Origin: Photobacterium sp. CCB-ST2H9
GTDB lineage: Bacteria; Pseudomonadota; Gammaproteobacteria; Enterobacterales; Vibrionaceae
Assembly: GCF_023151555.2 (NCBI RefSeq)
Contig: NZ_CP100425.1
Location: 1,240,001-1,304,000, forward strand
Length of the DNA stretch: 64,000 nt
Direction: 5' to 3'
Shown here: positions 1-7,935 of the stretch, in pieces
Position numbering within the stretch: the stretch's first letter is position 1
Layout: the number at the start of each line of letters is the position of its first letter
The notes under the pieces: generated by a model
Database searches by the model: none
The model's input: the letters and a program-made list of their open reading frames with translations, nothing else
Told to the model about the DNA's origin: nothing
Made by a program: the position numbers and the translations under genes

Positions 1-117
1 AGTCCGAGTATCAATCGAATAAAGACGTTTTTATCAATAATAGTCATCGGTTTTTTCAATCGCAGATATCTGGATACAGCCAAAGTATTGGAGTTTGTTT
101 GTGGTGAAGATGAGTGA
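1..117 (+). CDS. C-terminal fragment of an unknown protein
   Basis: The first frame is open from base 1 to a TGA at 115-117 and gives 38 residues that include a hydrophobic stretch (LSIIVIGFF) followed by a charged tail. It is the end of a gene that starts before the window. No family is recognised. Local base composition is AT-rich, like the next 1.9 kb and unlike the rest of the window. It could also be chance, because 38 codons is short. Confidence 0.35.
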   Translation, partial: SPSINRIKTFLSIIVIGFFNRRYLDTAKVLEFVCGEDE

Positions 118-256
118 ATAATTTTTATGGAACAATTGTCATAACTATCCTCTCTGTCAGCGCTTATGGAAATGAGGAAATTCGATTAATATGTGAAAAA
201 ATTCTGACATTCTACGGATATGTTTAAAAAATCTTTATCTGATATCGGTTTTTTTT

Positions 257-688
257 ATGATCACTTGCGTGATCTTGTACGCATTTATTTTTCTGTTTAA
301 CATCATTGCCATTCCTTTTTTATCTCTGTTATTTGGCAGTGTGCTGAATTTTTTTGCTTTTTATTTTTCTTTCATTAATTTACTTGCCTCAATTGGGTCG
401 TTTCTGAGTTACTTGAAATCAATCCTCTTCAGGAAAGAGGAGAGGGGTTTAATTTATAAATCTATACATGGCTTGATTGTATTTTTGTTGTTTTCCGGAT
501 CTGGGGTAGGGGCGTTTTATTTGCTGTCTGGGAATTTTATGCGCAAGGATAGCTATATCATTGGGGTCGGTGTGCTTTCTGAATCCAGTAAAGAATTGTT
601 ATTTTCCATCTTATTTTCTGGCGGGATTATTTTGGCGTTTTATCATTCGTTTGGTCTTATCTTCAAAATTTTAAGGTTGATAAAGTAA
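257..688 (+). CDS. Hypothetical multi-pass membrane protein
   Basis: A 143-residue protein with no recognised family. Hydropathy by eye gives about four membrane segments, roughly residues 2-40 (probably two), 70-90 and 112-135, separated by a basic loop (RKEERG near residue 60). The ATG at 257 has no good ribosome site. An ATG at 220 with the short frame MFKKSLSDIG runs into the same gene only if one T is removed from the T run just before 257, so the true start may lie upstream with a homopolymer frameshift. The gene is very T-rich and lies in an AT-rich stretch that looks acquired. Its layout recalls the protein at 1328-1918. Confidence 0.5.
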   Translation: MITCVILYAFIFLFNIIAIPFLSLLFGSVLNFFAFYFSFINLLASIGSFLSYLKSILFRKEERGLIYKSIHGLIVFLLFSGSGVGAFYLLSGNFMRKDSYIIGVGVLSESSKELLFSILFSGGIILAFYHSFGLIFKILRLIK

Positions 689-1327
689 TCTTATTTTTGC
701 CTATCAGATGGAATCTTTTGGCTCATTATTGTTGACGTTATTGCTGGTCGCGCTGCTTTGATTGGGTTTAGTATCCAGGGTGAAGTTGTGAACCTTTGCT
801 GGCTATCAAAAAAGACTTATTTGTTCCACTCTGCGCAGTTAGAGGCGGTGCTCAAGGTTAGTTTGAGATACGGGAATCATTCTCACATGAATTGAAGGCA
901 AAGTTGGCGTGAACGATGACCAAATATGACGTGGTTCTTATCGCTGAGATGATCGCTCAAGCGTTATCCATAGAATGAATGTCTATGCTGCATTTAATAA
1001 AAGAGTGCACAGACAATTGAAAACAGAACAAGAAGGAAACGAAATTGCAGCGATTCCCCAACGGATAAGCATGTTGCGAGGTTGCCTCGTACGATTCATG
1101 CAGCTACACGAGGATGTGATCGCTTTTTATTCGATTGATGAATGGTGTCAAGCAAATGATGGCTGCTATTGGTTGAGTACCTCGACAAGCGAGGTGATAT
1201 TTCATGAGCTCTGTATGACGAAATATACGATGTTTTTTATGCGGTACATTATTCATGGGAAATAGGTTTAAAATTTTAAACTTTTTGTCGCCTAGAAAAC
1301 GAGAATTTTACAAGTCTCGGAATCAAG
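689..1327. other. Gene-poor AT-rich stretch
   Basis: No convincing gene is seen in this stretch. The longest open frame is 975-1265 on the plus strand (96 residues, rich in Cys, Met and His, no ribosome site, no family recognised), and a 20-codon frame (MTKYDVVLIAEMI...) ends just before it. Both could be debris of older genes. No inverted repeats or transposase motifs were seen. Confidence 0.4.
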
Positions 1328-1918
1328 ATGGAAACGATTGCAAAATTTTTTTTAGTCTCACTATTGATAGTTATCGCTGGATTTATATTCACAAACCCTT
1401 TTGTATTAATGTGCCTTGGGGCGATTGTTAACCTATTTTTCTTTCTTGGTGTCGCCAATCTGTATTACGAACCCATTAAAGACTTATTTGATCAGACACC
1501 CAAGCAGCCGAGTCGACATAAAGATTCATTTTTTGTTCATGTTTTTTCTTTGATCCCGGGGCTTGCGCTCTTACTTGTTGGGTTTGCAATTTATTATCTG
1601 TTTTCATACCTGTATTTGCACACCCCTCAGTACCATAGCGAGCGGGTCTGGTCCGGCACTGCTCAGGTTGTCAGAGCCACTTCCAAGGAAGTTGCTGATT
1701 CTAATAAGATGTTCTGGTTTGTTTTCTTTTATGTTATTGGTGGAATTCTTGCGCTTAAAATTGTCACAGGAGGGAAATCAGAAGATCAAAATTTCGCTCC
1801 CGGTAAAAACCATCATCGTTATCAGCCGCCCACACAAGAAGAGATTGAAGCCAAAAGAGAAAAGAAACGCCGGAATCTTGAGAACCGGAGGAAGCGGAGT
1901 AAAAAGAAGAAAAAGTAA
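1328..1918 (+). CDS. Hypothetical membrane protein with a basic tail
   Basis: A 196-residue protein with about three to four membrane segments (residues 5-45, 65-92 and 125-147) and a long cytoplasmic-looking tail from about residue 150. The tail is hydrophilic, ends in a run of Lys and Arg (RRKRSKKKKK), and carries an acidic/basic helix-prone segment (EEIEAKREKKRRN). The start follows TCTCGGAATCAAG, a weak ribosome site. No family was recognised. It sits in the AT-rich left end and its segment order loosely resembles the 143-residue protein upstream. It could be an immunity or accessory protein of a lost element, but nothing in the sequence proves this. Confidence 0.55.
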   Translation: METIAKFFLVSLLIVIAGFIFTNPFVLMCLGAIVNLFFFLGVANLYYEPIKDLFDQTPKQPSRHKDSFFVHVFSLIPGLALLLVGFAIYYLFSYLYLHTPQYHSERVWSGTAQVVRATSKEVADSNKMFWFVFFYVIGGILALKIVTGGKSEDQNFAPGKNHHRYQPPTQEEIEAKREKKRRNLENRRKRSKKKKK

Positions 1919-2028
1919 AATTTGTGCCCGTTATTACTGCAGCTTCGAGAGAAACTCAGTTTATGATTCGAATCAGAAATCTTGTCAAACAGAAAAAGCG
2001 CAGCATACAGAAGCGCAAATGAGGCGCT

Positions 2029-3447
2029 TCAGTGTGGATGACCGATGTGAAGCTGAATGATTCGAGACAGTTGGTGGATTGCTTGGGTATGCCGCTCATC
2101 CAGTTCAAATGACGTATTCAACCTGAGGCAATGATTAAACTGGCTGCCGGGTGAAAACATGTTGCCGGGAGCAATGGTGATGTTTTCCGCCAGCGCCTGC
2201 GCGTAGATTGCCATGGCATCCGACTGCGGTGGCAAAATCAACCAGACAAAATAACCGCCTTCGGAGTGAATTATCTGGACGGAAGCGGGGAGTGAACGGG
2301 CAAGAAGCTGGCACATTCCTTGTTTTCTTTTGTCCAGCGTGCGTCTGAGTTGCTTCAGATGATGCTCATAATTACGCGTATTCAGATAATCGACCAGTGC
2401 GAGCTGGATCGGCACGCTGGTTGTCAGGGTGCTCATTAACTGAAGCTTTTGAATCTCCAAAGCCCTTTTGCCAGCAGCAACCCAGCCGATGCGGTAGCCC
2501 GCAACCAGTGATTTTGAGAATGACGAACACAGCATCACATTTCCGGTGGTATCGAAGGTTTTAGCCGGTATGGGTTGCTCTGTGCCTGAATAGAGTTCGT
2601 TGTACACATCATCTTCTATCAGCGCGACCTGATATTTCTGCAGCAACGCAATCAGGCGCCGCTTTTTCGCTTCAGTCAGGGTAAAACCCAGCGGGTTCTG
2701 ATGGCTGGTCATCAGCCAGCAGGCTTTGACCGGGTGAGACTGAAAGGCACGCTCCAGCGAATCCAGATCAATCCCGGTGTGCGGGTCAGTCCGGACAGAC
2801 AATGCCTTGAGTCCGAATCGTTCTATTGACTGCAGCGCGCCATAAAATGTCGGCGATTCAACAACCACCCAGTCGCCGGGCCGGGTCACGGCCTGAAGGC
2901 TCAGGTTCAGGGCCTCGAGCGCGCCGGCTGTAATCACGATTTCATCCGGTGAAATATTGACGCCCTTTGCTGCATAGCGCTGGGCGATCATCGTCCGTAA
3001 TGTGTCATTGCCCGGTGGCAGATTATCAAGGGCATTCGAAACGGGCAGGCTGCGGGCGGCATGCATCAGCGATTTATTGACCTGATGCCGGGGGTAGAGG
3101 CTGGGGTCCGGATAAGCAAAACCGAAGTTCACCATATAGGGTTTCCGGCTGGCCTGCAGGACATCAAAAATGAAGCTGTTGATATCGACGGATTCTGCGG
3201 TCTCGACGGCTGCTTTTTCTGATTCGGCAACGTTCTGGATGTTGTCGGCCACCGTGTAACCGGAGCGGGGATGGGCTATCAGCCATCCCTGGGATTCGAG
3301 CAACTGATAAGCATGCATTACGGTCATCAGGCTCATGCCTGAGTGTTCCGTCTGTTTCCGCAGTGATGGCATGCGTTCTCCGGCACGCCAGATACCAGAT
3401 TCAATCTGCTGGCGGATCTGTGCCGCCAGTTGTTCGTATTTCGCCAA
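2029..3447 (-). CDS. MocR-type GntR regulator with aminotransferase domain
   Basis: A 472-residue two-domain regulator. Residues 1-68 form a GntR winged helix (IESGIWRAGERMPSLR, then SGMSLMTVMHAYQLLESQGW). From about residue 105 it has a class I aminotransferase fold, with the PLP-binding lysine in SSFSKSL at K312, the NPLG motif near 251 and DDVYNE near 279. MocR proteins use the PLP domain as an effector sensor rather than as an enzyme. It is transcribed away from the cytochrome bd genes, with about 150 bases between the two starts, so it may control itself and cydAB. The closest recalled E. coli relative is YdcR. Family call is firm; target and effector are unknown. Confidence 0.9.
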   Translation of the reverse strand: MAKYEQLAAQIRQQIESGIWRAGERMPSLRKQTEHSGMSLMTVMHAYQLLESQGWLIAHPRSGYTVADNIQNVAESEKAAVETAESVDINSFIFDVLQASRKPYMVNFGFAYPDPSLYPRHQVNKSLMHAARSLPVSNALDNLPPGNDTLRTMIAQRYAAKGVNISPDEIVITAGALEALNLSLQAVTRPGDWVVVESPTFYGALQSIERFGLKALSVRTDPHTGIDLDSLERAFQSHPVKACWLMTSHQNPLGFTLTEAKKRRLIALLQKYQVALIEDDVYNELYSGTEQPIPAKTFDTTGNVMLCSSFSKSLVAGYRIGWVAAGKRALEIQKLQLMSTLTTSVPIQLALVDYLNTRNYEHHLKQLRRTLDKRKQGMCQLLARSLPASVQIIHSEGGYFVWLILPPQSDAMAIYAQALAENITIAPGNMFSPGSQFNHCLRLNTSFELDERHTQAIHQLSRIIQLHIGHPH

Positions 3448-3596
3448 TGTAGGGTCCGGAAAGAAGACAGAACAAGTCGGAAATATAACAATTTTTTAAT
3501 AAATCTGTTATAGGTTTTGAGCGCTTTTCTGTATCTTTTTTTATTACAGGGTTCTTTCAATATATGCGTACTATATAACGACTCAATAGGAAGCTT

Positions 3597-4964
3597 ATGT
3601 TTGGGCTTGATGCTTTCATGCTTGCGCGAATCCAGTTCGCTTTTACGGTTTCTTTTCACATCATTTTCCCCGCAATTACCATTGGTCTGGCGAGTTATTT
3701 AGCGGTCCTGGAAGGACTATGGCTGAAAACCCGTCAGGAAGACTACAAAACCCTGTACCACTTCTGGTCGAAAATCTTTGCCGTGAATTTTGGCATGGGC
3801 GTGGTGTCCGGACTGGTGATGGCATATCAGTTTGGTACTAACTGGAGTGGTTTCTCTGAGTTTGCCGGCAGTATTACCGGACCGCTGCTCACTTATGAGG
3901 TGCTGACGGCATTCTTTCTGGAGGCCGGTTTTCTTGGCGTGATGTTGTTTGGCTGGAAACGCGTCGGCGATCAGCTTCATTTTTTTGCGACCTGTATGGT
4001 TGCTCTGGGAACCCTCATTTCGACCTTCTGGATTCTGGCCTCCAACAGCTGGATGCATACCCCGCAGGGGTACGAAATCATGGATGGTCAGGTCGTGCCG
4101 GTCGACTGGTTTGCCGTCATTTTTAATCCGTCATTTCCGTATCGCTTGCTGCACATGACGGTCGCGGCTTTTTTGAGTTCCGCGCTGTTTGTCGGCGCTT
4201 CTGCAGCCTGGCATCTGCTGAGAGGGAATCAAAGCAATGCCATCCGGAAGATGCTGTCGATGTCGATGTGGATGCTCCTGCTGGTCGCACCGATTCAGGC
4301 TTTCATCGGAGATTTACACGGACTCAATACCCTGAAGTATCAGCCGGCCAAAATCGCTGCGATTGAAGGGCACTGGGATAATTCGAACGGGGAGCCGACA
4401 CCGTTGATCTTGTTTGGTCTGCCGAATATGGCTGAGGAGCGGACAGATTATGCGATTGAGATTCCGGCTCTGGCGAGTGTGATTCTGAAGCACAGCCTGA
4501 CGGAGCCGATTCCGGCACTGAAAGACTTTCCTGCTGAAGAACGGCCTTATTCTCCGGTTGTATTCTGGTCATTCCGGATCATGGTTGGACTGGGGCTTTT
4601 GATGCTGCTGCAGGGCGTGATTGGTCTGTGGATGCGGCGGAAGAACAGGCTTTACCACAATCCCTGGTTCCTGAAATTTACCTTATGGATGGGGCCGTCG
4701 GGTCTGATCGCTATTCTGGCTGGCTGGATCACGACGGAAGTTGGCCGTCAGCCCTGGGTGGTGCATGGCCTGCTGAAAACCCAGTCTGCGGTGTCTGCCC
4801 ATGGTGATCTCCATATGAGCCTCAGTCTGCTCACTTTCTTTGTGGTGTACAGCTTCGTGTTTGGTGTGGGCTATTACTACATGGTGCATCAGATCCGACT
4901 GGGACCTGACGGCAATCATGAGGCTGAAGAGCATGATCTGCCAACGGTTTCCGGCCGTATTTAA
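3597..4964 (+). CDS. cydA: Cytochrome bd-type quinol oxidase subunit I (CioA type)
   Basis: A 455-residue inner-membrane subunit that oxidises quinol and carries hemes b558, b595 and d. Seen: the N-terminal heme ligand H21 in SFHIIFPAITIG, the quinol-site motif GRQPW at 383-387, and about nine membrane helices. The length is well below the 522 residues of E. coli CydA and the long Q-loop insertion is absent, which marks it as the short-Q-loop, CioA-like class often linked with cyanide-tolerant respiration. AGGAAG lies just before the ATG. It is followed after 44 bases by subunit II and then a DUF2474 mini-subunit, the usual order for this class. The divergent MocR gene is the likely local regulator. 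Confidence 0.95.
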   Translation: MFGLDAFMLARIQFAFTVSFHIIFPAITIGLASYLAVLEGLWLKTRQEDYKTLYHFWSKIFAVNFGMGVVSGLVMAYQFGTNWSGFSEFAGSITGPLLTYEVLTAFFLEAGFLGVMLFGWKRVGDQLHFFATCMVALGTLISTFWILASNSWMHTPQGYEIMDGQVVPVDWFAVIFNPSFPYRLLHMTVAAFLSSALFVGASAAWHLLRGNQSNAIRKMLSMSMWMLLLVAPIQAFIGDLHGLNTLKYQPAKIAAIEGHWDNSNGEPTPLILFGLPNMAEERTDYAIEIPALASVILKHSLTEPIPALKDFPAEERPYSPVVFWSFRIMVGLGLLMLLQGVIGLWMRRKNRLYHNPWFLKFTLWMGPSGLIAILAGWITTEVGRQPWVVHGLLKTQSAVSAHGDLHMSLSLLTFFVVYSFVFGVGYYYMVHQIRLGPDGNHEAEEHDLPTVSGRI

Positions 4965-5008
4965 TTGGTTCCGTTATTTGAATGAGTCATTAAGAAAAGG
5001 ACGCTGTT

Positions 5009-6016
5009 ATGGGTGTGGACTTATCTGTTTTATGGTTTGGCATCATCGTATTCGCCACGCTGATGTACATCACCATGGATGGTTTTGATCTGGGCATTGG
5101 CATTCTGATGCCGATGGTGAAAGACAGTCAGCAGAAAGATCTGATGGTGAATACGGTCGCTCCGGTGTGGGATGGCAATGAAACCTGGCTGGTGCTGGGC
5201 GGTGCCAGTTTGTTTGGCGCCTTTCCGCTCGCTTATGCCGTGATCATTGACGCACTGACGATTCCGCTGACGATCATGCTGATTGCGCTGATTTTCAGAG
5301 GAGTGGCTTTCGAGTTTCGCTTTAAAGCGCTGCCAGCCCATCTTGGATTTTGGGATAAGGCGTTTATGGTGGGTTCCATCGTGGCGACTTTCAGCCAGGG
5401 TGTGGTTGTGGGGGCTGTGATTGAGGGCTTTCCGGTCACTGGACGGCAATTTGCCGGTGGTGCTTTTGACTGGATGACGCCGTTCGCGATGTTCTGCGGG
5501 CTGGGTTTGGTCGTCGCCTACGCGCTGCTGGGCAGCAGCTGGCTGATTATGAAAACAGAAGGAGAGATTCAGTTCTTGATGTACCGGGTGACGCCCAAAA
5601 TTTTGGGGGTGCTGCTGCTCATCATTGCCGTTGTCAGTGTCTGGACGGCACTGGCACAGGAAGCGATTTCAGCACGTTGGTTCAGCCTGCCGAATCTGAT
5701 TTATTTTGCGCCGGTGCCTTTGCTGACGGTGTTTCTGGCAAAAGCGGTTCTGCTCTCGGTACAAAAGCGAAAAGAGCGGCTGCCGTTTGTGATGTCTCTG
5801 GGGATCGTTTTTCTCGGGTTCAGCGGGCTCGGGATTAGTCTGTGGCCCAATATTATTCCGCCGGATATTTCCATCTGGGAAGCCGCTGCACCGCCACAGA
5901 GTCAGGGCTTTATGCTGGTGGGCGCTCTCTTTATTATCCCGTTCATTCTCGGGTACACCTTCTGGAGCTATTCGGTGTTCAGCGGCAAGGTGACTGCGGA
6001 AGAAAGTTATCATTAA
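5009..6016 (+). CDS. cydB: Cytochrome bd-type quinol oxidase subunit II (CioB type)
   Basis: A 335-residue polytopic membrane protein that pairs with subunit I. The N-terminus shows the family signature around YITMDGFDLGIGIL and NETWLVLGGASLFGAFPLAYA. About eight to nine helices are visible. An AAAAGGA ribosome site precedes the ATG. The last codons and stop overlap the first unit of a 14-base tandem repeat that fills the gap to the next gene. Family call is firm; the CioB rather than CydB flavour follows from the short partner subunit and the DUF2474 neighbour. Confidence 0.94.
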   Translation: MGVDLSVLWFGIIVFATLMYITMDGFDLGIGILMPMVKDSQQKDLMVNTVAPVWDGNETWLVLGGASLFGAFPLAYAVIIDALTIPLTIMLIALIFRGVAFEFRFKALPAHLGFWDKAFMVGSIVATFSQGVVVGAVIEGFPVTGRQFAGGAFDWMTPFAMFCGLGLVVAYALLGSSWLIMKTEGEIQFLMYRVTPKILGVLLLIIAVVSVWTALAQEAISARWFSLPNLIYFAPVPLLTVFLAKAVLLSVQKRKERLPFVMSLGIVFLGFSGLGISLWPNIIPPDISIWEAAAPPQSQGFMLVGALFIIPFILGYTFWSYSVFSGKVTAEESYH

Positions 6017-6091
6017 TGAACAATCACTAATGAAAAATCACTAAATAGCAATCACTCAAAAGTGAGCACGAATAAACGAGCACGCAACAAT
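6008..6091 (+). repeat. Six-unit 14-base tandem repeat spanning the cydB stop
   Basis: Units begin at 6008, 6022, 6036, 6050, 6064 and 6078, exactly 14 bases apart. The first includes the cydB stop codon (TATCATTAATGAAC) and matches the second (AATCACTAATGAAA) at 11 of 14 positions. Units two to four share AATCACT, and the last two share GAGCACG with CAC kept in register. The array ends about 47 bases before the DUF2474 start. The pattern suggests duplication of the gene end followed by drift. Any regulatory role is unknown. Confidence 0.75.
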
Positions 6092-6138
6092 GATTTTGCA
6101 CTATGAGACAGGGAATTTATCCGGATAAGGAGAGACAG

Positions 6139-6264
6139 ATGTTCAGAGAATCGTTTCGGCAGTGGTTGTGGCTGGCAGGCATCTGGGGTGCCAGTGTGGC
6201 GGGACTGGCTTGTATATCCTGGTTGTTTCGTTTGCTGATGAGCAGCGCAGGCTTAACGACTTAA
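6139..6264 (+). CDS. DUF2474-type small subunit of the bd oxidase
   Basis: A 41-residue single-span protein. After a short N-terminus (MFRESFRQW), residues 10-33 form one hydrophobic helix (WLAGIWGASVAGL, then CISWLFRLLM). This matches the DUF2474 family, tiny proteins encoded behind cioAB-type oxidases and analogous in role to CydX, which stabilises the heme environment. AAGGAGAG sits five to six bases before the ATG. It is the third gene of the oxidase operon, and an inverted repeat that may end the transcript follows 23 bases after the stop. Family assignment rests on size, helix pattern and position. Confidence 0.8.
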   Translation: MFRESFRQWLWLAGIWGASVAGLACISWLFRLLMSSAGLTT

Positions 6265-6287
6265 CGGTAAGGACAGGGAAAACCAAT

Positions 6288-6314
6288 AATCCGATGGCTC
6301 GCAGCCATCGGATT
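6288..6314. terminator. Inverted repeat between converging genes
   Basis: A perfect 12-base inverted repeat (AATCCGATGGCT / AGCCATCGGATT) with a three-base loop lies between the oxidase operon and the converging lysine-rich mini-gene. Only short T-rich tails follow on either strand, so it may serve both directions weakly. Confidence 0.6.
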
Positions 6315-6329
6315 GATTTCACTGAAAAA

Positions 6330-6449
6330 TCAGGCTTTTTTCAGTTTTTTCTTCAGCTTTTTCAGCTTGTCGGCGTGCTTCGCCACTTTCGCTTTTCGGA
6401 CTTTGATTTCTTTCTTCAGTTTTTTCGCTTTCTTAGACACATTTGCCAT
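6330..6449 (-). CDS. Lysine-rich 39-residue protein
   Basis: A 39-residue protein, MANVSKKAKKLKK to the C-terminal KKLKKA, in which 18 residues are lysine. It has no Cys, Trp or Phe and would form a highly basic amphipathic helix with heptad-like Leu/Val/Ile spacing. The minus strand shows CAGGAG eight bases before the ATG, a good ribosome site that supports translation. No characterised family is recognised. Such a peptide could bind nucleic acid or ribosomes or act as a histone-like factor, but this is inference only. It converges on the oxidase operon and is followed by the inverted repeat at 6288-6314. Confidence 0.65.
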   Translation of the reverse strand: MANVSKKAKKLKKEIKVRKAKVAKHADKLKKLKKKLKKA

Positions 6450-6565
6450 TTTTCTTTTCTCCTGTTCATACAACGATTGATTAGAAAATGGCTGACAGGA
6501 AAGGAACTGCTTTTCGCCTTACATATCAACCGGGTCATTCAGACCATATGCACGAGATGAGGAGG

Positions 6566-6742
6566 TCACTCTGTTTGTGCATTTTCTTTCACAAACTGGC
6601 GGATAAATCGACGCACTTCACGTGCTGCACTGGTATCCAGTGTTTCACACAGCGCAACAAATGCATCCCGCTCTTCACTGTTGATTCTGATGATGAGCTG
6701 GCTGTCTTTCTTGCCTGTTTTCGATTTTTTGGATTGGACCAT
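6566..6742 (-). CDS. Ribbon-helix-helix-like small protein
   Basis: A 58-residue protein with a basic N-terminus (MVQSKKSKTGKKD), then a beta-strand-like segment SQLIIRINSEERDAF and two helix-prone segments (VALCETLDTSAA and REVRRFIRQFVKE). This is the layout of Arc/MetJ-type DNA-binding proteins, where the strand contacts DNA and the helices dimerise. The call is from pattern only. A short palindrome lies 23 bases upstream of the start, as expected for a self-regulating repressor. No partner toxin gene is seen next to it. The following gene on the same strand is the lysine-rich mini-protein, 117 bases away. Confidence 0.6.
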   Translation of the reverse strand: MVQSKKSKTGKKDSQLIIRINSEERDAFVALCETLDTSAAREVRRFIRQFVKENAQTE

Positions 6743-6764
6743 TCAGGTTCACTCGTCATCGTGC

Positions 6765-6779
6765 ATATACAACGTATAT
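6765..6779. promoter_or_regulatory. Candidate operator upstream of the RHH-like gene
   Basis: ATATAC and GTATAT form an inverted repeat with a three-base spacer, 23 bases upstream of the small DNA-binding protein start. Size and place fit a self-regulation site. It is also AT-rich enough to be part of a promoter. Confidence 0.35.
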
Positions 6780-6947
6780 ACATTCGCTATCTGTCTGGCA
6801 AATCAGCCCGTCGAATTTTGCGATCTCAGACAAGTGTTGCCTGCATATGCTAAATGTGCTGTTTCCCTTTGTCGCCTAGCTTAAGCGAACACATGAAGGG
6901 CAGATGCCTGATTGATCTGATCGTTTGAGACGTTTTTTGAGGGTGGC

Positions 6948-7304
6948 GTGAATACATATTTTGTGATGAAGAAGGGGTTACAGTACAGTGCGCGGGAAAA
7001 AGTCAGTCCGGATGAGCTGAAGGGGCAGTATGAAGCCTGTCGTGAAGCAGGTATGTTTTTAGCCGCAGATTCCGTACTGGCGGCTTCGGAAGAAGATGCC
7101 ATCAGACATGTGAAGACCCTGACCAATCAAACTCTGGTTGCGGCTTCAATCGGTTGTCTGAATGCATTCTCTATGCTGGTGGTGGATTCACCGGTAAATC
7201 TGGCGCTGATGCTGATTGTGTTCGGTTATCTGTTTGTTGCCTCTAAAAAGACCAAAGCGTTTGAAAGTGAAGATTTAAAAGCACTGCGTAAAATTGCACG
7301 CTAG
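6948..7304 (+). CDS. Hypothetical protein with two C-terminal membrane spans
   Basis: A 118-residue protein of unknown family. Residues 1-65 look soluble and mainly helical (KVSPDELKGQYEACREAGMF). Two hydrophobic segments follow at about 64-82 and 86-103, and the tail is charged. The start is a GTG at 6948 preceded by GAGGGTGG. An ATG at 6966 would trim six residues. Transcription of the 105-residue membrane protein 88 bases downstream may be shared. Codon use looks like its neighbours, which supports a real gene. Confidence 0.6.
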   Translation: MNTYFVMKKGLQYSAREKVSPDELKGQYEACREAGMFLAADSVLAASEEDAIRHVKTLTNQTLVAASIGCLNAFSMLVVDSPVNLALMLIVFGYLFVASKKTKAFESEDLKALRKIAR

Positions 7305-7392
7305 GTATCCGTTTCTCTGAGGGTGAAAAGGCACTCAGAGAACGGTTTGAGAGCGACATTTTCGATTCACTCAGCCACTGAGGTTCACTATC

Positions 7393-7710
7393 GTGTTAGC
7401 GCTGATTGCAATGGGACTCATTGCTCTGTATTTATTTTTCAGTGAAGACGGCGTGCTTTATGCCGATGCCATCCTTGCCGCAATCGTGACCATGATTTAC
7501 GCGGGCGTACATTATTATTTTGCAGAAGATGCGCTGCAGATCATTGGCCGGGCCGGTTTCATTTTTACCCTGATACCAATCGTGTCTCTGGGCGCCATCT
7601 TATTTCCGAACCTGAATGACAAGTATTCCGAATCCTCGAATATCATTCTGGGATGGATCGGTTTAATTACTTCATTTGTAATGCTGATTTTATTCATGTT
7701 GCTGATTTAA
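7393..7710 (+). CDS. Hypothetical small membrane protein
   Basis: A 105-residue protein of almost entirely hydrophobic sequence with about four spans (residues 1-16, 23-42, 50-70 and 82-105) and short acidic loops (SEDG, AEDA). The start codon is GTG at 7393, with GAGG nine bases upstream. No family is recognised. It follows the 118-residue membrane protein in the same direction. Confidence 0.55.
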   Translation: MLALIAMGLIALYLFFSEDGVLYADAILAAIVTMIYAGVHYYFAEDALQIIGRAGFIFTLIPIVSLGAILFPNLNDKYSESSNIILGWIGLITSFVMLILFMLLI

Positions 7711-7935
7711 TTCAGATGAGTAACGTGAACGCTCATCATTGATGGAACACTTTGCGGAGGTTTCAGGCTGGCTGCTTGACGGACGTCACTGACCCGTTTG
7801 TTTTTGCTGCATCATGCCACGTAAAATTTCTGTCAGTCCCGGATTTATTGCGCTGAGTGTGTGTCTATACCTTCATCTGGGTATATTCTGCTGGGGATTA
7901 CAGACCCTCGCACTGGAAGCAAAAAGGATCATGGT

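Noticed and set aside
975..1265. Open frame of 96 codons on the plus strand
   Set aside because: No ribosome site, odd residue composition and no family; treated as part of a gene-poor stretch.
2010..2030. GAAGCGC / GCGCTTC hairpin at the end of the MocR gene
   Set aside because: It overlaps the stop codon and lacks a T run close by, so it is not a convincing terminator.
6488..6853. Plus-strand frames over the RHH-like gene
   Set aside because: They are shadows of the minus-strand gene, with low-quality composition rich in Cys and His.
7861..7935. Longer start for cytochrome b561
   Set aside because: The added 25 residues are polar and lack a ribosome site; ATG 7936 has AAGGA at the right distance.
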